Below, one piece after another: positions 10,630 to 21,474 of a DNA stretch of 64,000 nt. Location: the NCBI GenBank assembly GCA_907164885.2, contig OU015501.1, positions 66,564,808-66,628,807 of the forward strand. Direction: 5' to 3'. Positions within the stretch are counted from its first letter, which is position 1. Every line of letters begins with the position of its first letter. The position numbers were made by a program, and so were the translations under genes. The notes under the pieces were generated by a model. That model did not search any database, was not told where the DNA came from, and saw nothing but the letters and a program-made list of their open reading frames with translations. Source of the DNA: Dolomedes plantarius (lineage: Eukaryota; Arthropoda; Arachnida; Araneae; Dolomedidae).

Positions 10630-12190
10630 AAATAAGTTTTATCTTAGAAGATGGGGATATTCGGATAAATCCTGAATTTTTGTGACTAATTTTAAAATCT
10701 GGAATGGATGTCCACCCAGTCGGAGAGTTAAATCAATTAAATCTGGAATTTTTATTACTGATTTTAAAATTTTAAAATCTGAAATCTGGAATCGATGGGC
10801 ACTCAGTCGGAGTGTCAGATCTTGACCACTGGATCCAACTGAACGCTACTTTTTATATGGTAATGATATTTGGCTAAATCCTGAATTTTGATAATTAATT
10901 TTAAAATCTGAAATAGATGTCCATTCAGTCGGAGTGTTAAATTGACTAAATCTGGAAATTTTATGACTTTTAAATTCTAAAATCTGAATTCTGGTATAGA
11001 TGTCCACTCAGTCGGGGAGTTAAATCAACTAAATCTGGAATTTTCATGACTAATTTTAACATTCTAAAATCTGAAATCTGGAATCGATGTCCACTCAGTC
11101 GGGGAGGTTAAATCAACTAAATCTGGAATTTTCATGACTAATTTTAACATTTTAAAATCTGAAATCTGGAATGGATGTCCACTCAGTCGGAGAGTTAAAT
11201 CAATTAAATCTGGAATTTTCATGAGTAATTTTAACATTTTAAAATCTGAAATGTGGAATCGATGTCCACTCAGTCGGAGAGTTAAATCAACTAAATCTGG
11301 AATTTTCATGACTAATTTTAACATTCTAAAATCTGAAATCTGGAATCGATGTCCACTCAGTCGGGGAGGTTAAATCAACTAAATCTGGAATTTTCATGAC
11401 TAATTTTAACATTTTAAAATCTGAAATCTGGAATGGATGTCCACTCAGTAGGAGAGTTAAATCAATTAAATCTGGAATTTTCATGAGCAATTTTAACATT
11501 TTAAAATCTGAAATGTGGAATCGATGTCCACTCAGTCGGAGAGTTAAATCAACTAAATCTGGAATTTTCATGACTAATTTTAACATTTTAAATTCTGAAA
11601 TCTGGAATGGATGTCCACTCAGTCGGAGAGTTAAATCAATTAAATCTGGAATTTTCATGACTAATTTTAACATTTTAAAATCTGAAATGTGGAATGGATG
11701 TCCACTCAGTCGGAGAGTTAAATCAACTAAATCTGGAATTTTCATGACTAATTTTAACATTTTAAAATCTGAAATCTGGAATGGATGTCCACTCAGTCGG
11801 AGAGTTAAATCAATTAAATCTGGAATTTTCATGACTAATTTTAACATTTTAAATTCTGAAATCTGGAATGGATGTCCACTCAGTCGGAGAGTTAAATCAA
11901 TTAAATCTGGAATTTTCATGACTAATTTTAACATTTTAAAATCTGAAATGTGGAATGGATGTCCACTCAGTCGGAGAGTTAAATCAATTAAATCTGGAAT
12001 TTTCATGACTAATTTTAACATTCTAAAATCTGAAATGTGGAATCGATGTCCACTCAGTCGGAGAGTTAAATCAACTAAATCTGGAATTTTCATGACTAAT
12101 TTGAACTTTTTAAAATCTGAAATCTGGAATCGATGTCCACTCAGTCGGGTATGTGAAATCTCGACTAGCGGATCCAATTGAATGCTGCTG
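10630..12190. repeat. 87-bp satellite array with degenerate left flank
   Basis: About thirteen well-conserved units (11040-12165) of about 87 bp, each containing TCTGGAATTTTCATGACTAA and GGATGTCCACTCAGTCGG. More divergent and partial units run back to about 10630. Some units are 88 bp (GGGGAGG instead of GGAGAG). Diagnostic variants (ATCTGG/ATGTGG, GGATGT/CGATGT, CAATTAAA/CAACTAAA) recur in a three-unit order, so 11071-11331 and 11332-11593 look like copies of a 262-bp higher-order unit. Because 87 is a multiple of three and the unit lacks stops, long open frames exist on both strands. These are by-products, not genes. The array ends about 140 bp before the RRM exon. Confidence 0.95.
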
Positions 12191-12328
12191 TATCGAAAGA
12201 ACAACGCTGTTTGGAAGAGAGCCACTAACTGTTTGGGTGATGAACGGTCTGCTGTGCATCTTTTTCTTTTTTTGTTTTTCTAATTTGCTTCTAAGCTTCC
12301 TCGCATGACGTATGTGTCCCGCCCGTAG

Positions 12329-12522
12329 CCGCCCCTCACCGTTCCGCATGCGATTCCGCACGCGGCCATGCACCACCCGTCTCAGCTGGCGCCGCATTTC
12401 GTCGCCAATCCCGGCGCCGCACCCAACTCGACGCCTCCACCCACCCAGCCACCGCAGCCGCCCAACGCCCTCCTCGTCGGACACTTCGTGCAGGAGCAGG
12501 AGCTTAAGGATATCTACGGAAG
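12329..12522 (+). CDS. exon of an RRM RNA-binding protein (couch potato/MEC-8/RBPMS-like), start of the RRM
   Basis: An internal 194-bp exon, much richer in GC than its surroundings. The acceptor is the AG at 12327-12328, in a TAG that would otherwise stop the frame. The donor is AAG|GTGGGT at 12522/12523. It encodes a low-complexity Pro/Ala/His linker (PPLTVPHAIPHAAMHHPSQL..., then PPPTQPPQPP) running into NALLVGHFVQEQELKDIYG, which has the shape of RRM strand 1 (RNP2) and helix 1. It ends in phase 2 and joins the 25589 exon to give DIYGSFPGFCRLRMHNK. The segment between RNP2 and the helix is about three residues shorter than I would expect for this family. Such proteins bind mRNA and control splicing, transport or translation. 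Upstream exons are outside the window or unrecognised. Confidence 0.75.
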
Positions 12523-12764
12523 GTGGGTAGCACAACCCTTTTCTCAATTTCAAACGTACACAACTCTGGGTTGCTCGAGACTCGGAGAAAGGTATGAAAA
12601 CGCCAGCAGGATGGGTTTCACCTCTTGCAAAAATAGTGGGTGAAATTTATGTCATAACGTGGTGCTCGATCACCGACCCACTGAAATTACTCTATTTATC
12701 TGTCTATCGATGTGCATACATGCATTTACACACGCATACATACATGCATACATACATGCATATA

Positions 12765-12767
12765 TAT

Positions 12768-12817
<50 letters not shown>
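12765..12817. repeat. (TA)n microsatellite with CATA/ACAC-rich lead-in
   Basis: A TA run of about 50 bp, preceded by CATACATGCA-type repeats from about 12715. With the TA run at 13065-13089 it flanks the foldback element. The two runs probably derive from one tract split by the insertion. Confidence 0.95.
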
Positions 12818-12818
<1 letters not shown>

Positions 12819-13061
12819 GGCTTGGTACAAGAAGTGCCTAAGTAAGGTTTTTCCAAGATGACTTTGTTTGCTTATGTCTCATTGAATAATATTATTTTCA
12901 ATGTAAGAAGTACTGAAATCTGTACAATGGTGTATAAAACACTTTTAAAGTATAGAAAAACTTGGGTACTTCTTACTTTGAAAAAAATTTATTTTTAAAG
13001 AGACATAAGCAAACAAAGTCATCTTGGAAAAACCTTACTTAGGCACTTCTTGTACCAAGCC
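12819..13061. mobile_element. foldback MITE with about 95-bp arms, inserted in a TA tract
   Basis: The outer 62 bp (12819-12880, starting GGCTTGGTACAAGAAGTGCC) are an exact reverse complement of 13000-13061. The inverted repeat continues imperfectly inward through AAGAAGTAC-type sequence to about 12913 and 12966, leaving a loop of roughly 50 bp. Both ends abut TA repeats, so a TA target duplication (Tc1/mariner-type MITE) is likely but cannot be separated from the microsatellite. No coding capacity. Perfect 62-bp arms suggest a fairly recent insertion or gene conversion between arms. Confidence 0.85.
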
Positions 13062-13064
13062 ATT

Positions 13065-13101
<37 letters not shown>

Positions 13102-13500
13102 GTATGCGTGTGCATGGTAACATTCTTGTATATCCATGCATATTTATGTCCATCCACACATATATAAACAGAAAGCATAGACAGATAAATGGAATTCGTG
13201 AATAAATTTTCATGTAAGAAAAATATATATCTACACACTTACCTATACACTTCAACAATTAGCATACATATAAACAGTTACATATGTTTAAATTTGTGTT
13301 TAAATTCAGACAGATAGGTAAGAAGAAATTCGTGTATCCCTATACATGTGTAATGTATATGGATATATATGTACAGATAATTTGTACAGAGAGTAGGTAC
13401 ATATGTACATACCTTCTTATACGTAAATATATACATTTGCATGAAAATCCCTTTTCTTTCTCTAGAAGAAGGTACTGATTTATCATATATATATAAACAC
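13062..13500. repeat. TA/TATG microsatellite and derived low-complexity sequence
   Basis: A TA run (13065-13089) followed by (TATG)n and then degenerate ATAC/TATG/ACAT-rich sequence to about 13500. Small frames here are repeats of Tyr, Ile, Thr and His, and are not genes. Confidence 0.8.
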
Positions 13501-16500
13501 AAAATATCACTTTTTGCAGTCAAAGGTATATTTCATTTTTTACAATTAAATTAATAATATATTACAGTTACTTTCATACCGTTTCAGCAACTGGCATGTT
13601 CTGGAATATATGAATTGCATTTTTATAGAACTTTAATATTTTTCACGCAATATACTAACTCAATTATGCAAAAGGATACAATTTTGTGAAAGAGGGATTC
13701 ATATTACTATGGGGAAAAATTTACATAGAATTTTTCTGTTGAGCACCAAGAATACAATAAAGTATCTCAAGTATTGAAATAAGGAAACACTTTCTTTTCC
13801 CCAATTACTAAGAACATTAGTGTTAATAACTATTAATTATTAAACTATGGGCTTCAAGGTTCAAATGAGTAATAACTCATTTGAACCTCAGTTGTGCAAA
13901 AGTTCAGGATTTTATGTAAAGAATTGAAGAAAAAATTAAAAGTGAATCCCAACAGCGAATGAAATATGAAGCTTTTATGTTAAACAGCCAGATATAACAA
14001 ACAAAAATTAACTTATAATATTACATAGCTTTACTTGTAAAACATGCACAGTCACATACACATTGTTGATTCGATTCATACGTGTTTAGAAACAATGAAA
14101 CATTTAAAGTCTTTGTTTTGGGGCTTCTTTGCAGTGGAGTCATCCATTAGTATAACGACTAGATAAAAAAGTTTATATTAGAAATAAAGATATTTTCAAC
14201 ATAAAAGCACAAGACAGAATTACAGGTTAAATAAAGTAAAGGAGAACAAGAACTTGAAACAATGCCGAGGCTTCTTTTTAACTGATGATACTTTTATCAA
14301 CACAACATAAATCTCAAGCTGACAGATTTTAACATTATAATCTTTATTTCAAATATAAGAGACATAAAATTGTTTGACTAAGGTGGACGAAGAAAAAAAT
14401 AGCATAAAATAAACGTTGAAAATCCTTCCCTTTTTATTACAAGGACGAATGCGAAATGGCTCTATGCGTAAAAAAACTGAATCATTAACTTCTTAAGGGA
14501 ATACTGTTTCCCAGCTTGTGGTCTCATTGCTATATATAAATTTTAGACTCCGTTTACTGCTAATATACGAAAATTAAGATATAGCAATAAAAGTATTGAT
14601 TTTAATCCAATTCGAGATCTCAAATTTCCACCCTGAGACCCTTTTACATAAAAAGAATTTAATATAAATTTCGGAGACGTCATCGACCTCTTAAGGTAAA
14701 AACTATTGCCCTACGCATTCTCTCTAAACTGCATTTCTTGACAAGAAAGACACAAATTTTTTGTTATGATAGTGTTAGAAGCAAAGATGGATTTGATTTC
14801 AGTTTCTCTATTTGGTTACAATTTAGTTAGACCTAATATATAGTATAGGAGTATAGGAGTATAGGAGTTTAGCTTTTTTAGATTTTAATATTTAATTTTC
14901 AAGGGAGAAATGAAAGAGATGGCTTAATCCTGTAACAAGTCTGTGAAAACAAATAAAACAAGTTTAAATCACGGAAGTCATTTCTTTCTAAAACCAATTA
15001 CTTTACTGTTCCCAGTACGACGTCTTTCTCCAAACTAAGCTTTAATATATCCTCTTCCTTGTCCTATTTGAGCATATGACGTTTAACAGTTTTTGCTCGG
15101 AGGTTTTCTTTTTATATAATACTATCTTGTTTCATAAATTAGAAGACTTAACTATGAATAAAAGTACAAGATTTTAAAGCAAAAAAAGAGAAAATATTTA
15201 TTTTAACATTCAAAGAAATTCCCTTAAATTAAAATCTTTCTGCCTTAATCACCATTTGAATATAACTTTTACTGAGTTTCATAGCATAAAGTCTTCGTTG
15301 ATGAATTACCCATGCCTAAACTATAAGTAGAAAATACGTCTCCGTTTCAAGAACTCTTGTAGATATATTTTGTTGTTTCTCCTTCAATCCAAGCATCCCG
15401 ATTTTTTGAGCAAGATCGTGGTATCCGGTGACGACCTAAAAAATAAGCTCGCTTATTTTCAGTTTCAGACACAAAGATAGGTTAATTTAGATCATTGTTG
15501 TTTAGTCGGTCAATTATGCACCAGTAATGAAATCTTTAGTCGTGAATGGTCCTCTAATATCACATTGCTCAAGGACGGTTAATTCAATGTTTGAAGCTCT
15601 ATATTGTCAGAACAACGCAAATGGCTGATAAATTTTTGTGTATTTAGAAACACATGCACAATTGATCTGAAATAAGTATCTACTAATAAGAACAAAAAAA
15701 TCAACATGGGTAGAAAATTTCTCCGAAACTTTGAAACAAAACCTCTTAGTAAGAACTGTAAATGTTATGAACCCACCGTAAATGAATCTTCAATGAAACC
15801 CCAGTTTACAATTAAAAACCCGCTGTGCACAACTTAGAAAGACTATTGCTAAAATATCCGTCCTTCATCGACTGTCCTGACCATTTCTGCAGCTACCTTG
15901 GTATCAGAAGCTAAGTAGCCTCGACAACGTGTACGATAGACATATGAGTATCTTTATGAGGCATGGAAGTTCAAGAGATATTGAACCTTTGTTCTGCATA
16001 AAATAAAATTGAAAAACGGATAATTCCTCAAGCAGTTAGTTCAGAAAAAGATGCATACCTGTAGTAGTTATGGAGTGCCCTATGATTACCAAACAAGTGT
16101 GATGGTCTTGCTGCTCTATCTTTGTTCACAACACAAAGTATATCTATGATATTGCACGATCCTGATGGCCTAAATCGAAGTTAACTGGTATAAATAGTAA
16201 ATATAATAATTAGATTTTTTTCATATTTATAAAATTTATCTATACTCCCATTGTTTACCGTCACGTTTGGTACGTTTGGTTTCCCTACTAGGAAATACAG
16301 GCTCCGATTATGTGGTTGGTAAAAATAGAGTGTTAATAAGTAAAAAGAACGATCTCACGTTGTCACTGCTGAATAGAAGATAACATATACTCTCTTTCCC
16401 CAATGAATATCGTTCTTTTTTTACAGAACTGAGTCGTAAAAAAATACTGCGTTATTCCAAATTATACTCCGATTATCAATTAAAAATAACATTTTCGAGC

Positions 16501-17040
16501 AAGATAAATTATAATAACTCTTTAGATAAACAGTATTCATACTAATTAAAAACAAGCTTCAAGGAAATTCTCCAGACTATTAATATCAGCCGACGTACTA
16601 ACAAGCTCTTTCTTACGAAATATAAGTTCTTCTTTAAACACAAATATAAATCTGAAACGATCATGAATGTTCAATAAAACTTTAAACATGCATTTATTAA
16701 GAGAGGATACGGTAGATTTCTTAAAGCGATTCCTTATCGCTACTTCATCATATTATTTTCTACGCATTTTTAAGAGGAGTTTAAGTACGCAAAGCAAATT
16801 TAAATTGCAAATAAAAAGTATTCATTATAAATATATGGTAGGAGTATAAATATTATGAATGAGTAAGAATGTTTTCGGAGTTAAAAAGGATTAAGAAATA
16901 AAATCGTATATGTTTGAAGTACGTTTGTCAATAGTATGAAAAGACACCTTTCAGAAATCTTGTCTGACCTTTTGAACCCAAGGCCGAATTCCCTACGTAA
17001 TATCTAGTTTTGCTTTCTCTACTTTCCTTATATAAACTTC
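13501..17040. other. AT-rich intronic sequence
   Basis: Contains a 14-bp perfect stem with a 4-base loop at 13857-13888 (AGGTTCAAATGAGT / ACTCATTTGAACCT) and a short TATAGGAG-type tandem repeat at about 14838-14870. No gene, terminal-repeat pair or conserved motif was recognised. Confidence 0.5.
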
Positions 17041-17049
17041 GTAAGTGAC

Positions 17050-17340
17050 GCTACCAAATTGACTATTTATATTGGTCTACGTAAATAAGGGATTCTGTCA
17101 AAATTTTCCTTTTTATGAAGACATAAGAACAATAAAACAAAATTCCTCTTTTATGAGAACAAAAGAATGACAGGGCATAGCAGTAAGGGCTTGGGGCTCC
17201 TACTACTATGCCCCGAATTTAAGCTTCACTATGCTACTCAATTCTCATTTACAGTCAAAAAAGAAGCAGTATTAAGTTGATTATACCATATTATCAATGT
17301 CTATCTTACATCGTCACATTTATTAGCGCTTTTTTGAAGC
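17050..17340. repeat. diverged dispersed repeat, copy 1
   Basis: This block and 18050-18340 share the same order of segments in the same orientation: TTGACTAT, a stretch around GGGATTCTGTCAAAAT, TTTATGA..ACATAAGAACAAT, GACAGGGCATAGCA..., CTACTACTATGCCCC, ACAGTCAAAAAAGAAG...AGTATTA and TATCAATGTCTATCTTACAT. Divergence is substantial. It may be an old non-autonomous transposon or a local duplication about 1 kb apart. Confidence 0.6.
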
Positions 17341-18049
17341 TTAATTTATCGTGACATTGATTTATACGTTTGTAGATTGACCATATAAGGATGTCACTAT
17401 GTATGAGCAAACATTTTTATCTGAGATCATGAATTTTACTAAAGGATTAGTAATAAAATGGTGAAAAAAATTTTCAAGCTTCTATTGCAAGTCTCGTGGG
17501 ACCTCTGAGCAAACTGTAGTACTGTCTCTCGTTCTGCAACATTACTCATGGAACACTTATGAACCTCTTTTGAGAAAGATTAGGTATAGGGCTTTAATCT
17601 AAAGTTTTATTTATCTCCGTATTAAAACCATACCACAGTAAACAACTAAATGAAATGGAATAGACTGTAAAATATTTCCCCATAAAAGTATCCCTCACTT
17701 TGTCAGATTATATTTTATTCCACATCTAAATCCTCCACTCCATTTCAATTAGAAAAAGAATGCTAAAATAAGCATTTGAAAGCCAGTAAAGAACACATTT
17801 TTAAAAACATTAAATAAAATTTACATTTTCACAAAACAACTTGTTTTTTTTCATCTGTTGATCAAATGATGCATTGAATTTGAAGTCTTATGATGAAGAA
17901 AGCATTGAGTAAGAGGCTGTCAACAGGTGTCCAACTTATAGTAACCATTCTTTCACAATAATCCCTCTAGAGTTAGGACAATCGTATGACAGCCTATTTG
18001 ATGAACAGAAAATGTTTGTGCAAAAGAAAAAGTATTAATCAAATTTTTC

Positions 18050-18340
18050 TGTGACGATAACAAATTGACTATATATATATTGACTTGCATGAATTAGGAA
18101 TTCTGATGAAATTGTGTCTTTAATGATGACAAACAAACAACGAAACAAATTTTCTCTCTTATGAGGAAAAATGAAAGACAGACAAAGTATTACGGGTCCC
18201 ATACCCTAACTACTATGCCCTGACTTTCATCATCAGTATACTTCTCAGTTTACAGTAAAAAAAAGAGTATTATTAAAGAAAATGTACCATTTTATCTATC
18301 TCTATCTTACATTAACAATCGATTACTGTCCTCAAAAAAC
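18050..18340. repeat. diverged dispersed repeat, copy 2
   Basis: Direct-orientation relative of 17050-17340. Clear anchors are CTACTATGCCCTGAC, TTTACAGTAAAAAAAAGAG and CTATCTTACATTAACA. It lies just upstream of the piggyBac fragment. Confidence 0.6.
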
Positions 18341-18445
18341 TTACGTCATTGCTGTCGTCGTATCTGTGAGATTCACGACATAAAAACAATCATATATCAA
18401 TTTTTACACTATTATTTCAAGGAAAAGTGGGTAAATAATACTTTT

Positions 18446-18640
18446 CTAAGCTTTGGAGCCAGACTTTGATAAGGTTTGGAGCAGAGAGACATCACTGAAC
18501 CAATTATCAGCTGTGACATTACGTTCGGTGTTAGCGGTGGGAGTAAACAATCTTTCTACTATGTCCGTGCTCTTGATGTTCAATTGGTATGCCCGTCCGG
18601 TTGCTTTCCAGCATAAATTTCCAAATTGGTTGAATCCAAA
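18446..18640 (-). pseudogene. piggyBac-type transposase fragment
   Basis: A minus-strand fragment of about 60 recognisable residues containing GRAYQLNIK, DIVERLFTPTANTERNVTADNWFSDVSLL and a short C-terminal remainder. The TxRNVTxDNWFTS block is a conserved stretch of the piggyBac DDD domain and includes one catalytic Asp (in DNWF). Nothing matching the rest of the transposase flanks it. I see no TTAA-bounded inverted repeats, so this is an isolated relic. Confidence 0.75.
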
Positions 18641-21474
18641 ATGTCCAAATTCGTTGAACATTTTGGAATCAACGAATATCCACAAAAATACAGCTACAAA
18701 ACAAAAAATCAGATTGATCAGAAATATTTACGAATCTGCTGTCGTCGTATCTGAGAGATAAAAGGCTGGTGATGATAAATACCTTCACTTTATAAGAACG
18801 AAAACTAAACGGACATCTGGCACCTCTCCTGCTAGGAAGATAGGTGGAGGAAGCAGCCCCCCTCTCTACGGATGGACTTGCAGTCAGCAAAAATAGTTAC
18901 CATGTATCTCATGGATACAAGGTCAGTAATAGAGTGTTAAAAAAAATTACAAAAGAAATATATAAAGAAAAAATCCCCAAATATTGAGAGAAAATCCCAA
19001 TCATATTTCTTTAATATTTCAATGCTATAGAAGTAAGTCTAAAAATTCATTTTAAGTTACTCTTAGTGTTAATTAACGAATATTAAAAAATAATTAACGA
19101 TAATTTTGAAATTTTGAAAATCCTATATTTCTCCTAACCCCGCACTTCGCGAATTATAATCCACTCAAAGACTGCCTAAAGAGCCTCATAAAAATTTTTG
19201 GATAAATCAAATATTGCGTTCTTGAAAATTTGTAAATAATTAGTTTAAAGATCTAAGGTTTCAAATTAATTTAATACTAAATAAATATTAACTATCTTAA
19301 GGAAATCACAAAGCCAATACTTTATTTTTTATTTATGTAAATATATACATTAATAAAGAACATTAATTGATGAAGAATAACCAGGCTCTTTAAGATTGAA
19401 TAAATATTTTGAAAGTAAAGTTCAGAAAATCAAATAGTAAAGGAATTTTGATGCTGGAAGGAATTTTGATGCCACAGGTTGGACACCTGTGGAAAGGAAT
19501 TTTGATGCTGGAAGATTTTTTAATATCTGAAATAGTGTCTTAATAGCAAGTTAATAAACATGCATATTACGAAATTTTTTAACAGTACATGATTACGATA
19601 AATTAAACTAATATATGATTAGCATTAACTTTTTTAATAAAAATTTCAAACTGGTGCTTTCTGTGTTTTGAGTAAATCCTTTAAACTAAAAGAATTGGTT
19701 CCATTCTCATGACTCCCCCTCTCCCATCGTCTAAAAAGAGTATTTTAGAATTTTCTTAATATGATGAATCCTTCCATGGTGTCCTTGGTGCAAAATTCCA
19801 TGGTGGAATTTTGACTCCCACTTTGTCAGTGCATTGTTCAACTTCGCTTGCTTCCACATTAATTTGTATTTAAATAACTGGCATCGTTAAAGCCGATTTA
19901 TATCGGACCACTACTAGAAGAGTGTTACATCTCAAAATAGCCATATTTTCAGGAAGAGCTAAAGAAGATATATGTCGAAATTCCATTTCTTGTTTTATGA
20001 ATGCCTATGATAATTTGGGGAAAACTTATTGTTCGAATCACTTCAGAAGGCATGCTTTTCCGTTTTTAAAGCATGATTTTGAATTTTAATTACAGGATAT
20101 AAACCTCTTTTAGTAAACTCATTTTGTCAACATGGATTGAAAAGCTTGAGGGAATACTGTCATATCTGTATGATAATTCACAATCTATCTAATCTTTTCA
20201 CAATACAAAGTAAAAACCTTGATAACATGAACAGCAGGTTAGAAAAAAATACAAATTTATTTTCCAAATTAAAAATTTTATTCTCATAATAAAATTTAAT
20301 TTTTTACTCCAAAAAAATTTGATTTTTAACTCCAAAAAAAATTAATTTTTTACAACAACATTAGGCAGTGACTAAAATCTTATTTTCATTCTTTGCGCAT
20401 GAGCAAGTTCCCCCTCCTAGTTGTGGAAGAGGGTAATAAGCGCCATCTAGGAGATTGTGTTGATACTAGGCTTATAACATTATTCGAGTATAAGAACTTC
20501 TTATAGGGCATTGTGGTGCAATTATCACAAAATCGAAAATTTCGGAGATGTAACACACTTCTAGCACAGGTGCGATATATGGTGAGTCCAAGGTATGTGA
20601 GTCATAGATGAGTCCCAGATATGTGGAGCTTCACCAGATATGGCAAGATATTCCTTTTTGTCTTCTTGTTTCTAATAAAAAGGTATCATGGTAAAAGAAG
20701 AGAAAGAGCCGCCACTTGCAAAATGTTCTGAAGCACTGCATTTTTTCTTAGTTTGAGAGTTATTTGGTAAGTACCAAATTTTTCAAGAAAGAAAGAGAAA
20801 TGCTTTGATGATTAAAGAATGTTTCATCGGTTAACGAACCTTTTTTTTCAGGTGTGAATTGCGTTGCTTTCATCAGTAAAATAAATCTTTCGGTATACTT
20901 AAAGCTATTGCTCTATCCATAAGCAATCTGACATATTTAATAGAACATTATTCTGTTTATGTATACATTAAGCTAAATGATGCTTTTTGTTCTTAGATAA
21001 TGCTTTAGACTTAAAATACAGTAAGATAGTTGATTAATATCTGAAAAATTAATAAGAATATCCAATTAAGGATGCCCAAAGAAATTGTATTTTTAATGCA
21101 AAAGATTAGACAAGTGTTTGGTTGTTGTTAAATTGCAATAACGTTTGGGATAAAAATAGTGTGACATAGTTCATCTTATAATACATTAATTTGACATCGT
21201 TGAGTGATGTTTTAGTTTTTAAAAATATCCTTAGTAGTTCCTTGTGCATTTTCTTTTTTAATTCAAATTATAAGAACGTACCTGTGGATAAAATTGCTGG
21301 CATGCCAAATTTTGACGGACTACACCCCTCGCGTAGCGAATTTGATTGAAAAGTGTTCAAGGTTTAGTATGTGATTTACTTAAAACACTACATTGAAATG
21401 TTTTTTAAAGTTATTCTTGCGGATATACCTGAGAACTATGAACGGGAAAGGAAAAATGCATTACAGCTGCAATA
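18641..21474. other. AT-rich intronic sequence with small hairpins
   Basis: Holds the second copy of a CTGTCGTCGTATCTG motif (about 18739, the first at 18352), which brackets the piggyBac fragment. It also holds a triplicated GGAATTTTGATG motif with a hairpin (19472-19492, CCACAGGT/ACCTGTGG), a second hairpin at about 19791-19813 (CAAAATTCCA/TGGAATTTTG), and a GCGCCATCTAGGAGA motif at 20440. No gene seen. Confidence 0.45.

Noticed and set aside
10630..12190. Regularly spaced repeats considered as a CRISPR array
   Set aside because: The units are contiguous with no unique spacers, and the genome is eukaryotic. The same reasoning applies to the 123-bp and 137-bp arrays.
11326..12225. Long open frame (299 codons, minus strand) and its partner on the plus strand (11396-12181)
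   Set aside because: Both run through the 87-bp satellite. The unit is a multiple of three and lacks stops, so both strands stay open. There is no independent sign of coding.
12312..12553. Alternative frames over the GC-rich exon (Arg/Ser-rich + strand frame and a minus-strand frame)
   Set aside because: Only the frame starting PPLTVPHAIP joins in phase to the 25589 exon and completes RRM motifs. The others are shadows of GC-rich sequence.
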